Shown: positions 1 to 9,477 of the stretch, piece after piece
Layout: every line of letters starts with the position of its first letter
Position numbering within the stretch: position 1 is the stretch's first letter
DNA from: Tenacibaculum dicentrarchi
GTDB taxonomy: Bacteria; Bacteroidota; Bacteroidia; Flavobacteriales; Flavobacteriaceae
DNA length: 64,000 nt
Assembly (NCBI RefSeq): GCF_900239345.1
Contig: NZ_OESZ01000047.1
Coordinates: forward strand, 52,943 to 116,942
Direction: 5' to 3'
Translations under genes and position numbers: made by a program
Notes under the pieces: model-generated
The model's database searches: none
Seen by the model: only the letters and a program-made list of their open reading frames with translations
Told to the model about the DNA's origin: nothing

Positions 1-1159
1 AATCCCTACTTTTACGCAACACTTTTTCAACTCTGTCTGCTAAATCAATATTATAAGTTACCGCTTTTTTGAACGTATCTAATCCGTATGTTTTTATCGA
101 CATATAAAATTTTAATGCTCTAAAACGACGGGTTAATTGAATTCCATAATCATAAAAATTAATTTCAGATTCATTCCCCTCAATATCACGTAAATACTCT
201 GGTTTTTCACTAAAAGTTCCGCTTAACCAAGATGCATCTTTTACCAATAAACAGCCTATTTCATAAGGTTGATAAAACCATTTATGTGGGTCTACGGTTA
301 AAGAATCAGCTCTTTCAATACCTCTTAATGCTTTTACGCCTTTTTCAGATAAAATAGCAGCGCCACCGTAGGCTCCATCAATATGAAACCATAAATTTTC
401 AGCTTCACAAATATCAGCAATATCATCTAAAGGATCAACCGTTCCTGTGTTTGTTGTTCCTGCCGATGCAATAAAACAAAAAGGTTGTAACCCCTCTAAA
501 CGATCTTTAGCAATGGCATTTTTTAATTTATTAATGCTTATTCTAAATTCAATATCGGTAGGTAAAATACGAATTTGTTCTTTTTTAAAACCTAAAACTC
601 GAATTGCTTTAATATTAGAAGAATGCGCTTGGTCAGACAGATAAATAACAGCTTTCGAAAAATCATCGCCACATTTTATACGTCGAGCCGTTGCTAATGC
701 CGTTAAGTTTGCCATAGAACCACCGCTTGTAAAAATACCGCCACCTTTTTCAACAGGAAAATCGTACATTTTTAATAACCAGTTCATCGTTACAATTTCT
801 AATTCTGCCGCAGCAGGAGAAACTACCCAACCTCCTGAAAAAATATTAAAACCAGTAGCCAAACTATCTGCCATGGTGCTAATAAAATTACTTGGTCCTG
901 GCACAAATGAATAGGCTTTAGGATGCGAAATAACCGTACTATTCGGTATTACATTATCAATTACAAAATCTAGAACTTCTGTTGGATTCGTACCTTTTTC
1001 AGGAACTTCTTCTAAAAACAAATCGTCCATTTCTTGACGTGTTGCCGAGGTTACAGGTTTTTTATTCTCTAAAGTATCCCAATGTTCAGCAATTAGATCT
1101 ACTATTTTATAACCATAAGATTTCATTTCTTCTAAGGATAAATCAAAATGGGCGCTCAT
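1..1159 (-). CDS. pyridoxal-dependent decarboxylase, group II (5' part, runs off left edge)
   Basis: The first 386 codons of an aromatic-L-amino-acid / glutamate decarboxylase family protein; the C-terminus lies outside the window. The reading frame opens MSAHFDLSLEEMKSYGYKIV at 1159 and stays open to base 1. Visible family marks are the N-terminal helical segment, a glycine-rich GGSMANLTAL stretch that contacts PLP phosphate, HIDGAYGG, and DPHKWFYQP, whose lysine would carry PLP. It would remove the carboxyl group from an aromatic or acidic amino acid in the cytoplasm; the substrate cannot be told from the sequence. It is divergent from the OstA-like gene to its right. Truncation is by the window only; no frameshift is visible. 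Confidence 0.88.
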   Translation of the reverse strand, partial: MSAHFDLSLEEMKSYGYKIVDLIAEHWDTLENKKPVTSATRQEMDDLFLEEVPEKGTNPTEVLDFVIDNVIPNSTVISHPKAYSFVPGPSNFISTMADSLATGFNIFSGGWVVSPAAAELEIVTMNWLLKMYDFPVEKGGGIFTSGGSMANLTALATARRIKCGDDFSKAVIYLSDQAHSSNIKAIRVLGFKKEQIRILPTDIEFRISINKLKNAIAKDRLEGLQPFCFIASAGTTNTGTVDPLDDIADICEAENLWFHIDGAYGGAAILSEKGVKALRGIERADSLTVDPHKWFYQPYEIGCLLVKDASWLSGTFSEKPEYLRDIEGNESEINFYDYGIQLTRRFRALKFYMSIKTYGLDTFKKAVTYNIDLADRVEKVLRKSRD

Positions 1160-1184
1160 AAATGTATCTTTTTTATTATTTCCG

Positions 1185-1192
1185 CAAAATTA
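1185..1192 (-). promoter_or_regulatory. -7 box for the decarboxylase gene
   Basis: Read on the minus strand this is TAATTTTG followed by C, matching the Bacteroidota -7 consensus TAnnTTTG. It lies about 25 bases before the decarboxylase start codon. I see no TTG -33 element at the usual distance, so the call rests on the -7 box alone. Confidence 0.4.
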
Positions 1193-1271
1193 ACCTTTAA
1201 ATAGAAGCTTGCTGAGTTTTTTTTTGAATAATTTTATTGATTTATTAAGAAATATAGCGCCTTCTTTTCAT

Positions 1272-1279
1272 TATTTTTG
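1272..1279 (+). promoter_or_regulatory. -7 box for the OstA-like gene
   Basis: TATTTTTG followed by C matches TAnnTTTG and lies 20 bases before the TTG codon at 1299. If it is used, the transcript starts near 1284, so an ATG at 1209 could not be the start of the OstA-like protein. No convincing -33 TTG is present. Confidence 0.38.
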
Positions 1280-1298
1280 CTATCTAAAATCGTTTCAT

Positions 1299-2939
1299 TT
1301 GAAAAAGTTATTTCTTTTCAGTTTTTTAATTATATCAATAGCTAGTTTTTCTCAAGCAAAAAAAATCAAGATACTTTCTACACAGCTAAGTACCACCGAT
1401 CAAGAAAAATATCCTGATGCCACCATTCTTATAGGTAATGTAAAAATGGCACACGAAGGAGCTACACTCGAATGTAAAAGAGCCTTACTTTATCAAAAAG
1501 AAAACATTTTTAAAGCCTTAGGAGAAGTTATTATTGAACAAGGCGATAGTATTATTCAATACAGTGATTTTGTACTTTATAACGGAAACACTAAAAAAGC
1601 AACCTCTTGGGGAAATGTTGAAATTAACGATAAAGAAATGAAGCTAAGTACCGATACACTTCATTTTGACAGAAAAAATCAACTTTTATATTATCCTAAC
1701 CGAGGTACAATTCGCGACAAAAAAAACGTACTAAAAAGCATCCGAGGAACGTATTTTTTAAAAGAAAAAAAGTTTACCGCCAAATCAAAAGTTAGCGTTG
1801 TAAACCCTCAAAATAAGCTAGAATCTGACCATTTAGACTATTATACCAACTCAAATTTAGCCTATTTATACGGTGCAAGCACCATTACAAATTTAAAAGA
1901 TAGTACCAAGGTATATTGTGAACGTGGTTTTTATAACACCAATACTGATGTGGCTTATTTTGTGAAAAATGCCAAGCTATTTTTAAAAGAACGCACCATT
2001 TCTGCCGATAGTTTATACTATGATAAACGCCAAGGTTTTGCCTCGGCAACCAATAACATCAAGGTAATTGACACAGTTCAAAAAATGGTAACCAAAGGTA
2101 ATTATGCCGAATTATATGAAAAGAAAGATTCGCTTTTCATTATTGATAAAGCCGTGGCTATTAACGCTATTGATAAAGATTCAATGTATGTTGCTGGTGA
2201 TAAAATTTTATTAACAGGTAAAACTAATAATAGAATTATTCGAATTTTTAACAATGTGAAAATTTTCAAATCAGACTTGCAAGGAAAATGTGATTCTATT
2301 CATACAAGCCAAGTTTCAGGGCTTACCAGAATGTTTAAAAATCCTATTTTATGGTCTGGAAAAAATCAAATTACAGGCGATAGTATTCAGTTAAAAAACA
2401 ATACTGTTACCAATAAATTAGACTCTTTGAAAGTTTTAAAAAATGCTTTTATGATTCAAAAAGACTCGTTATCTGAAGATGATTTTAATCAGATAAAAGG
2501 ACGAAATATTTACGGTAAATTTGAAAAAAGCAAGTTAAAAACCATGCTTGTAAAAGGAAATGCCGAATCGTTGTATTATAACAGAAACGAAAACACCAAA
2601 AAATTAGAAACCGTTACCAAAGAAATTGCCAGCGATATTGAATTTACCTTTGCTGAAAATGAAATTATAGAAACGAAATATTTTAAATTATCCGAAGGAA
2701 AAACATTTCCTCCCTCTGAATTCCCATCCGAAGAAAAAAAATTCAGAGGCTTTATTTGGCGTAGCGATGAGCAACCTTTAAGCGTTGATGATCTTTTCAA
2801 AAAAGATAAAAAACCCTTGACTTCTATAAAAAAAATCATCAAAAATGATACCGCTGTAAAAAAGGTAAAAAAACAGTATTTAAAAGCACAATTCAAAAAA
2901 AGTGCGCCTAGAAAACAACTTTTAAGAAAAATTAAATAG
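1299..2939 (+). CDS. OstA/LptA-like lipopolysaccharide-export family protein
   Basis: About 546 residues with a cleavable signal peptide (KKLFLFSFLIISIASFSQ) followed by OstA-like beta-strand repeats, recognisable from ATILIGNVKMAHEGATLECK, the usual start of a periplasmic LptA/OstA fold. Family members bind or help move lipopolysaccharide across the periplasm; Bacteroidota carry long versions of unknown exact role. The frame is open from an ATG at 1209, but I prefer the TTG at 1299: it puts the lysines and hydrophobic core of the signal peptide at the N-terminus and follows a -7 box at 1272. The C-terminus is basic (many K). It stops 10 bases before the aminotransferase gene, so the two are probably co-transcribed. 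Confidence 0.8.
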   Translation: MKKLFLFSFLIISIASFSQAKKIKILSTQLSTTDQEKYPDATILIGNVKMAHEGATLECKRALLYQKENIFKALGEVIIEQGDSIIQYSDFVLYNGNTKKATSWGNVEINDKEMKLSTDTLHFDRKNQLLYYPNRGTIRDKKNVLKSIRGTYFLKEKKFTAKSKVSVVNPQNKLESDHLDYYTNSNLAYLYGASTITNLKDSTKVYCERGFYNTNTDVAYFVKNAKLFLKERTISADSLYYDKRQGFASATNNIKVIDTVQKMVTKGNYAELYEKKDSLFIIDKAVAINAIDKDSMYVAGDKILLTGKTNNRIIRIFNNVKIFKSDLQGKCDSIHTSQVSGLTRMFKNPILWSGKNQITGDSIQLKNNTVTNKLDSLKVLKNAFMIQKDSLSEDDFNQIKGRNIYGKFEKSKLKTMLVKGNAESLYYNRNENTKKLETVTKEIASDIEFTFAENEIIETKYFKLSEGKTFPPSEFPSEEKKFRGFIWRSDEQPLSVDDLFKKDKKPLTSIKKIIKNDTAVKKVKKQYLKAQFKKSAPRKQLLRKIK

Positions 2940-2949
2940 CCGTATAAAG

Positions 2950-4128
2950 ATGAAAAACGATTTTTTAAAATACCAAGGACAAACAACACCACATCCTTTA
3001 GCTATTGAAATTTCTCACGCAAAAGGAAGCTATATTTACGATGAAAAAGGTAAAAAAATGCTCGATTTCGTAGCTGGAGTTTCGGCAAATAGCCTCGGGC
3101 ATAATCATCCTAAAGTTACCCAAGCTATTAAAAAACAGCTCGATTCTTATACCCATGTTATGGTTTATGGCGAGTTTATTCAGCAACCACAATTAGATTT
3201 ATGCAAGGCTTTGGCAAAAACATTACCTGAAAATTTATCGTCGGTTTACTTGGTAAATTCAGGAACAGAAGCAACCGAAGGCGCTTTGAAATTAGTAAAA
3301 CGCTTTACAGCAAGGACTGAAATTATTGCCGCTAAAAACGGATATCACGGAAATACCCAAGGAGCAATGAGCGTTTGTGGAGCCGAAGCTCAAAATAGAG
3401 CCTTTCGCCCTTTAATTCCTGGTGTAAAGTTTATCGAATTTAATAATGAAATCGATTTAGATAAAATTACCACAAAAACGGCAGGCGTTATTTTAGAAAC
3501 CATCCAAGGTGGAGCTGGTTTTATCGAACCTAAAAATGATTATTTATCAAAAGTAAAAAAACGCTGTGAAGAGGTTGGCGCTTTATTAATTTTAGATGAA
3601 ATTCAAACAGGTGTTGGGCGTACGGGTAAATTCTGGGGATTTGAAAATTACAATGTTATTCCTGATATTATTATTACAGGAAAAGGCTTAGGCGGCGGTA
3701 TGCCAATTGGCGCTTTTATTGCATCTTTTGATGTAATGAATTGCTTAAAAGAAAACCCTAAATTAGGACATATTACTACTTTTGGTGGGCATCCTGTAAT
3801 TGCCAGTGCTGCTTTGGCAACTGTTGACGAAATTACATCGTCAAATCTTATTAAAGAATCCCTACGAAAAGAAGCGATTATTAGGGATAAATTTAAAAAC
3901 CATAAAGCTATTAAAGAAATTCGAGGAAGAGGTTTAATGCTTGCTTTAATAGTAGAATCACCTGAAATTGCCTCAAAAATAATTTTGAATTGCTTAGATA
4001 AAGGCCTGATTTTATTCTGGCTACTTTTTGAAGGAAGCGCTATAAGAATCACTCCTCCATTAACTATTTCAGATGATGAAATTAAAGAAGGATGTGATTT
4101 AATTTTAAATGAACTTAATAATATTTAA
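2950..4128 (+). CDS. class III PLP aminotransferase (acetylornithine/ornithine aminotransferase-like)
   Basis: 392 residues, the usual length for an aspartate aminotransferase family class III enzyme. Visible marks: NSGTEATEGALKLVKR near residue 105 (phosphate contact), LILDEIQTGVGRTG near 215 with the cofactor-binding Asp, and the PLP lysine in ITGKGLGGGMPIGA near 245. It would transfer an amino group between an omega-amino compound and 2-oxoglutarate. No arginine genes are nearby, so ArgD is not supported over other class III enzymes. It follows the OstA-like gene by 10 bases and converges on ilvA. Bacteroidota often keep this pair together, which is known context and not a functional link. 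Confidence 0.85.
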   Translation: MKNDFLKYQGQTTPHPLAIEISHAKGSYIYDEKGKKMLDFVAGVSANSLGHNHPKVTQAIKKQLDSYTHVMVYGEFIQQPQLDLCKALAKTLPENLSSVYLVNSGTEATEGALKLVKRFTARTEIIAAKNGYHGNTQGAMSVCGAEAQNRAFRPLIPGVKFIEFNNEIDLDKITTKTAGVILETIQGGAGFIEPKNDYLSKVKKRCEEVGALLILDEIQTGVGRTGKFWGFENYNVIPDIIITGKGLGGGMPIGAFIASFDVMNCLKENPKLGHITTFGGHPVIASAALATVDEITSSNLIKESLRKEAIIRDKFKNHKAIKEIRGRGLMLALIVESPEIASKIILNCLDKGLILFWLLFEGSAIRITPPLTISDDEIKEGCDLILNELNNI

Positions 4129-4135
4129 GTTGAAA

Positions 4136-4200
4136 AAAATCGCAATTTCTTTTATTCTTCATAGGTTTCACTCTAAAAAAGATAAAAAAATTGCGATTTA
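4136..4200. terminator. bidirectional terminator hairpin between convergent genes
   Basis: AAATCGCAATTT at about 4137-4148 pairs with AAATTGCGATTT at about 4188-4199 across a 39-base loop, with A- and T-rich flanks. It sits just after the aminotransferase stop and could end transcripts from both sides. Confidence 0.5.
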
Positions 4201-4208
4201 TAATTAAA

Positions 4209-4367
4209 AGCCTGTTTAAATTTCATCGCGTCGGTCAACCTGAATTTATTTCAGATTCGCATCCTGATTTTCCGTAGTTCTCCTGTTGATGTGATACTGA
4301 AATAAATTCAGTATGACGTTTATCTCTTTAAAAAAACACTTTCTTTAAAATTTAAACGACTCTAATA
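4209..4367. repeat. degenerate copy of a dispersed flavobacterial repeat (copy 1)
   Basis: Begins with AGCCTGTTTAAATTT, the same terminal sequence as the repeats at 20816 and 41899, and shares the internal TGAATTTATTTCAG ... CGCATCCTGATT block. The right half is shortened and replaced by a palindromic partner (CTGAAATAAATTCAG); the right end survives only as a decayed TTTAAACGACTC. No coding potential. Confidence 0.6.
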
Positions 4368-4383
4368 ATTTTAAATAGCTTAA

Positions 4384-5646
4384 TTAAACCAAAAATTCAA
4401 ATAAATTAGGTTTATCATTTAAATATTCTCCATAGAAATTAAGCGCTTTCATTCTTGCAATTAAAGGCGCTAAATCTTCTTTTTTTACCAATTCAATTCC
4501 AACCACGGCTGGTGCATTTTCTTTACTCGATTTTTTAGAATATTCGAAAAAAGTAATGTCGTCATTTTTACCTAAAACATCCATTAAAAAATCTTTTAAC
4601 GCACCTGCTCTTTGCGGAAATCGAATGATAAAATAATGTTTTAATTCACTATATAATAAGGCACGTTCTTTAATTTCGGCAGTTCTAGCAATATCGTTAT
4701 TACTTCCGCTAACTACACAAACAACATTTTTACCTTTAATCTCTTCGGCAAAAAAATCTAAAGCTGTTATAGTTAACGCTCCTGCAGGTTCTACCACAAT
4801 GGCTTCTCTGTTGTATAAATCTAAAATTGTTTGACATACTTTTCCTTCAGGAACGGTAATCATATCGTGTAAATTTTCTTTACAAATATCGAAGGTTAAA
4901 TTCCCTACTTGTTGTACTGCCGCACCATCGATAAATTTATCAATTTTAGCTAATTTTATATTTTTATTTGCCTCAATCGAAGTTTTCATAGACGCTGCTC
5001 CTGCTGGTTCTACGCCGATAATTTTGGTTGTTGGTGACAATAATTTAAAAATACTCGACACCCCAGATGCCAAGCCTCCACCGCCTACGGGAACAAATAC
5101 GTAATCAATAATTTCTTTAGATTGCTCGATAATTTCTAAACCAACGGTTGCCTGTCCTTCAATAATTTTTTGATCATCAAAAGGATGCACAAATGTTTTT
5201 TCTAAAGTATCGCAAATATTTTTTGCATATTTATAAGCATCATCAAACGTATCGCCCGATAATTGAATATCAACATAATCGCCACCAAACATTTTTACCT
5301 GCGCTACTTTTTGCTTTGGCGTAGGTGCTGGCATTACAATTGTACCGTGAATTTGAAGTTTTTTACACGCAAAAGCAACTCCCTGCGCATGGTTTCCAGC
5401 ACTTGCACAAACAATTCCGTTTGCTCGTTGTACTTGTGTTACCGAGTTCATTTTATTATAAGCGCCTCTAATTTTGTACGATCTTACCTGTTGTAAATCT
5501 TCTCTTTTTAAGAAAATATTTGCGTTATATTTTTCAGAATAAATATAATTATTTAATAGCGGAGTTTCTATAGCCACACCTTTTAGTGTAGCTACAGCCT
5601 CCCTTACCGCTTTTATTGTTGGTGAATATATGGTTTGTGTTTGCAT
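4384..5646 (-). CDS. ilvA: threonine ammonia-lyase (threonine dehydratase), biosynthetic
   Basis: 420 residues, the short IlvA form. It makes 2-oxobutanoate and ammonia from threonine, the first committed step to isoleucine. The PLP lysine is in QQVRSYKIRGAY near residue 57, and the phosphate-binding loop is VPVGGGGLASG near 190. The C-terminal ~80 residues (YFIIRFPQRAGALKDFLMDV) form a single ACT-like regulatory domain, so allosteric control by isoleucine is expected from the family. It is the last gene of the ilv operon, 4 bases after ilvC, and converges with the aminotransferase gene to its left. Confidence 0.95.
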   Translation of the reverse strand: MQTQTIYSPTIKAVREAVATLKGVAIETPLLNNYIYSEKYNANIFLKREDLQQVRSYKIRGAYNKMNSVTQVQRANGIVCASAGNHAQGVAFACKKLQIHGTIVMPAPTPKQKVAQVKMFGGDYVDIQLSGDTFDDAYKYAKNICDTLEKTFVHPFDDQKIIEGQATVGLEIIEQSKEIIDYVFVPVGGGGLASGVSSIFKLLSPTTKIIGVEPAGAASMKTSIEANKNIKLAKIDKFIDGAAVQQVGNLTFDICKENLHDMITVPEGKVCQTILDLYNREAIVVEPAGALTITALDFFAEEIKGKNVVCVVSGSNNDIARTAEIKERALLYSELKHYFIIRFPQRAGALKDFLMDVLGKNDDITFFEYSKKSSKENAPAVVGIELVKKEDLAPLIARMKALNFYGEYLNDKPNLFEFLV

Positions 5647-5650
5647 ATTT

Positions 5651-7168
5651 TTAATGAAAAACTACGGCTTCTTTTTCTTGTTCTTGAGTTATTGTTTTCA
5701 TTGCCGTCATTGATGCTCTTAGTGTTTTACCAATTGCTTCAATCGGATGATTTTTAATTTCCGTATTTACAGCGATTAACGCTAAATTATCGACTTCGTT
5801 CGAATTTGTCGCTGAATTTTTAAACGCTTTACCGATAAGATTGGTATCAACAGTTTTCATAAAATCAACTAATAATGGTTTTGCGGCGTGGTCAAATAAA
5901 TAACAGCCATATTCAGCAGTATCAGAAATAATACGGTTCATTTCGTATAATTTTTTTCTAGCAACCGTGTTTGCAATTAAAGGCAATTCGTGTAACGATT
6001 CGTAATATGCCGATTCTGCTTTAATTCCTGACGCTACCATGTTGTCGTAAGCTAACTCTACTCCTGCTCTTACAAAGGCAACCATTAAAGTTCCGTGGTC
6101 AAAAAATTCTTGATCGCTAATTTCTGCAGATGTAGCTGCTGTTTTTTCAAAAGATGTTTTACCTGTTTCGGCTCTCCAAGACAATAAATTTACGTCGTCA
6201 TTTGCCCAGTCTTCCATCATTGTTTTAGAAAAATGTCCCGACATAATATCGTCCATATGCTTTACAAACAACGGTGTCATAATTGTTTTTAACTCTTCTG
6301 AAATTTCAAAAGCTTTAATTTTTGCAGGGTTTGATAAACGATCCATCATGTTGGTAATTCCTCCATGTTTTAGAGCTTCGGTAATCACCTCCCAACCGTA
6401 TTGAATTAATTTAGATGCGTAACTAGGCTCAATTCCTTTTTCAATCATGCTATCAAAAGATAAAATTGAAGCCGTTTGTAAAACACCACATAAAATAGTT
6501 TGTTCGCCCATTAAATCTGACTTTACCTCAGCCACAAATGACGATTCTAAAACTCCTGCTTTGTGTCCTCCTGTTGCCACTGCGTATGCTTTTGCTTGAG
6601 CCCAGCCTTTATTTTCAGGGTCATTTTCTGGGTGAACTGCAATTAAAGTTGGCACACCGAAACCTCTTTTATATTCCTCTCTTACTTCTGTTCCAGGGCA
6701 TTTTGGAGCCACCATAATTACAGTTAAATCTTCACGGATTTGCATTCCTTCTTCCACAATATTAAAACCATGCGAATACGATAAAGTAGCACCTTTTTTC
6801 ATTAAAGGCATTACCGTATTTACAACTCTTGTGTGCTGTTTATCTGGCGTTAAATTTAAGACTAAATCGGCAGTAGGAATTAAGGCTTCAAAAGTATCAA
6901 CATTAAAATTATTTTCAGAAGCATTTTTAAAAGAGGCTCTTTTTTCTTGAATTGCTGCGCTACGTAACGCGTAAGAAACATCTAAACCTGAATCTCTCAT
7001 GTTTAAACCTTGATTTAAACCTTGTGCTCCACAACCGATAATAACTACTTTTTTTCCTTCTAATGCTTTTACACCTTCAGAAAATTCTGAAGCTTCCATA
7101 AATCTGCATTTTGCTAATTGTTCTAATTTGCCTGCTAACGATAATGTATTGAAATAATTTGTTGCCAT
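5651..7168 (-). CDS. ilvC: ketol-acid reductoisomerase, class II
   Basis: 505 residues, the long class II form (about 490 in enteric bacteria). It isomerises and reduces acetolactate or acetohydroxybutyrate with NADPH and Mg2+ in valine, leucine and isoleucine synthesis. The Rossmann motif is [16 protein letters not shown] near residue 38. Conserved metal-binding acidic residues lie in the duplicated C-terminal helical region (for example [17 protein letters not shown]). It sits between ilvN (31 bases upstream) and ilvA (4 bases downstream). Confidence 0.96.
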   Translation of the reverse strand: MATNYFNTLSLAGKLEQLAKCRFMEASEFSEGVKALEGKKVVIIGCGAQGLNQGLNMRDSGLDVSYALRSAAIQEKRASFKNASENNFNVDTFEALIPTADLVLNLTPDKQHTRVVNTVMPLMKKGATLSYSHGFNIVEEGMQIREDLTVIMVAPKCPGTEVREEYKRGFGVPTLIAVHPENDPENKGWAQAKAYAVATGGHKAGVLESSFVAEVKSDLMGEQTILCGVLQTASILSFDSMIEKGIEPSYASKLIQYGWEVITEALKHGGITNMMDRLSNPAKIKAFEISEELKTIMTPLFVKHMDDIMSGHFSKTMMEDWANDDVNLLSWRAETGKTSFEKTAATSAEISDQEFFDHGTLMVAFVRAGVELAYDNMVASGIKAESAYYESLHELPLIANTVARKKLYEMNRIISDTAEYGCYLFDHAAKPLLVDFMKTVDTNLIGKAFKNSATNSNEVDNLALIAVNTEIKNHPIEAIGKTLRASMTAMKTITQEQEKEAVVFH

Positions 7169-7199
7169 TTTTATAGTATTTTTTTAATATTTTATCTAA

Positions 7200-7721
7200 T
7201 TAGTTCACTGATAATAAGTTTGAAATCCTCATTTCATCTTTGGTAATTGCAATACGCCCTGAACGCACAAACTGCATAATTCCATGTTTATCTAAAGTAT
7301 GATATAAGGCTTCAATTTCTTCTTTTGTTCCTGATTTTTCAAGCACAAAAAAATCTTTATTGATATTGATAACTCTCGATTTACTACTGTTTATAATTGT
7401 TTGAATTTCATCATTTTCAAGCAACGACTTTGAACTTAATTTAAACAAACAAGATTCTTGATAAATCGTATTTTCATCGGTATGATAATACGATTTAATC
7501 ACCTCAACTTGTTTTTCAATTTGCCTGATGATTTTTTTAATTTGTTCTTCGGATACTTTTACAAGCAATGTAATTCTTGAAACGCTTTTTATTTCTGATT
7601 TAGAAATATTCATGCTTTCAATATTGATATTTCGTCTTAAAAAGATTCCTGAAATTCTATTCAACAATCCTACATTATTTTCTGTATAAACAGAAACGGT
7701 ATATGTTTGTTTATTTTCCAT
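7200..7721 (-). CDS. ilvN: acetolactate synthase small (regulatory) subunit
   Basis: 173 residues. The N-terminus (YTVSVYTENNVGLLNRISGIF) is an ACT domain that in this family binds valine and confers feedback inhibition on the catalytic subunit; a second alpha/beta domain follows. It lies 11 bases after ilvB, the usual order for the two subunits. Nothing unusual in length. Confidence 0.94.
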   Translation of the reverse strand: MENKQTYTVSVYTENNVGLLNRISGIFLRRNINIESMNISKSEIKSVSRITLLVKVSEEQIKKIIRQIEKQVEVIKSYYHTDENTIYQESCLFKLSSKSLLENDEIQTIINSSKSRVININKDFFVLEKSGTKEEIEALYHTLDKHGIMQFVRSGRIAITKDEMRISNLLSVN

Positions 7722-7732
7722 GTTTTCTATAA

Positions 7733-9466
7733 TTACGATAATCTTATATCTGAAACTGATGCTCCTGTTTCTATCATCGGAAACACATTATTTTCTTTTT
7801 CTACGCAAACCTCTAAAAAGTAAGCATCTTTTGATGCCATCATTTCTTTAACACTACTTGCTAAATCTTCTCTTTTGGTAACTCTTTTCGCATCAATGCT
7901 ATATCCTTTTGCGATTGCCACAAAATCAGGATTTGTCATTTCTGTTGATGCATATCTTTTATCAAAAAATAGTTGTTGCCATTGGCGAACCATTCCTAAA
8001 AATTCGTTGTTAAGTACAACAATTTTCACCGCTGTTTTATTTTGTAAGATAGTTCCTAATTCTTGAATGGTCATTTGAAAACCACCATCACCAGCAATCA
8101 TTACAACTTCTCTTTCTGGCGCTCCCATTTTCGCCCCAATTGCGGCAGGCAATGCAAATCCCATGGTTCCTAATCCACCAGAGGTAATATTACTTTTTGT
8201 TTTGTTAAATTTGGCATAACGACAGGTGAACATCTGGTGTTGCCCAACATCAGAAACAATAATGGCATCACCTCCAGAAGCGATATTTATTTCCTTTAAA
8301 ACCTCCGCCATAGTTAAACCATCTTTTGATGGAAATAAATCTTCTTTTTTTACTTTATCATATTCAATGGCTTCTAATTTTGTAAATTCTTCCAGCCATT
8401 TATCATGCTTATTTTGGTTGATTAACGGTAAAATTTCGGCTAAACTTTCTTTAACATCGCCTAAAACAGGCACATCAGCTTTTACATTTTTATCGATTTC
8501 GGCTGGGTCTATTTCAAAATGAATAACCTTTGCTTGTTTTGCATATCTATTTAAATCGCCAGTAACACGGTCATCAAAACGCATTCCTACGGCAATTAAA
8601 ACATCGCATTCATTGGTTAATTTATTGGGTGCATAATTTCCGTGCATTCCAACCATTCCAACATTTAACGGGTGTTCTGTTGGCAATGCCGATAACCCTA
8701 AAATTGTCCAAGCCGATGGAATATTTGCTTTTTCAATAAAATCTTTAAATTCTTGTTCTGCTTGTCCTAAAATAACGCCTTGTCCGAAAACAATTAATGG
8801 TTTTTTAGCCGAATTTATTAATTTAGCTGCCTCTTGAACTTGCGTTATTTCAACCGCTGGTTTTGCTTTATAACTACGTACAGAAGTACATTTTTTATAT
8901 TCAAAATCGAAGGTTTCAAACTGAGCATCTTTAGTAATATCAATTAAAACAGGTCCTGGTCGTCCTGATTTTGCGATGTAAAAAGCCTTTGCAAAAACTT
9001 CAGGAATTTCAGAAGCTTTTGTAATTTGATAATTCCACTTGGTTACAGGCGTTGAAATACCAACAATATCAGTTTCCTGAAAAGCATCAGACCCTAATAA
9101 ATGTGATGCTACTTGCCCTGTTACGCAAACCATTGGCGTAGAATCTATTTGTGCATCAGCAATTCCTGTAATTAAATTGGTAGCTCCAGGTCCTGAAGTT
9201 GCTAGTGCTACTCCTACTTTTCCTGTTGCTCTTGCAAAACCTTGCGCAGCGTGTGTTGCTCCTTGTTCATGTCGAGTTAAAACATGATTTATTTTGTCTT
9301 CATATTTATACAGTTCATCATAAACAGGCATAATTGCACCGCCAGGATACCCGTAAATTAAATCTGCTCCTTCTTCAAGTAAGCATTTTACAACGGCTTC
9401 TGCTCCTGAAATATGTACTTTTTCTGTTGATACTGTTTTAGGCTGTGTTTGTGTTTTTGTATTCAT
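7733..9466 (-). CDS. ilvB: acetolactate synthase large (catalytic) subunit
   Basis: 577 residues. A thiamine-diphosphate enzyme that joins pyruvate with pyruvate or 2-oxobutanoate. The N-terminal catalytic Glu is in the region after IYGYPGGAIMPVYDEL, the FAD-binding domain is in the middle, and the ThDP motif runs from GDGGFQMTIQEL to VVLNN near residue 460. The frame stays open 11 codons further up to 9499, but those codons overlap the end of ilvD and encode nothing family-like, so I start at MNTKTQTQPK (9466), 11 bases after the ilvD stop. Confidence 0.95.
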   Translation of the reverse strand: MNTKTQTQPKTVSTEKVHISGAEAVVKCLLEEGADLIYGYPGGAIMPVYDELYKYEDKINHVLTRHEQGATHAAQGFARATGKVGVALATSGPGATNLITGIADAQIDSTPMVCVTGQVASHLLGSDAFQETDIVGISTPVTKWNYQITKASEIPEVFAKAFYIAKSGRPGPVLIDITKDAQFETFDFEYKKCTSVRSYKAKPAVEITQVQEAAKLINSAKKPLIVFGQGVILGQAEQEFKDFIEKANIPSAWTILGLSALPTEHPLNVGMVGMHGNYAPNKLTNECDVLIAVGMRFDDRVTGDLNRYAKQAKVIHFEIDPAEIDKNVKADVPVLGDVKESLAEILPLINQNKHDKWLEEFTKLEAIEYDKVKKEDLFPSKDGLTMAEVLKEINIASGGDAIIVSDVGQHQMFTCRYAKFNKTKSNITSGGLGTMGFALPAAIGAKMGAPEREVVMIAGDGGFQMTIQELGTILQNKTAVKIVVLNNEFLGMVRQWQQLFFDKRYASTEMTNPDFVAIAKGYSIDAKRVTKREDLASSVKEMMASKDAYFLEVCVEKENNVFPMIETGASVSDIRLS

Positions 9467-9477
9467 AATTTCAGGGA

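Noticed and set aside
2576..2992. 138-codon minus-strand frame opposite the OstA-like gene
   Set aside because: It overlaps a well-supported gene fully, is Phe/Ser/Leu-rich as expected from the complement of a Lys-rich gene, and has no family features.
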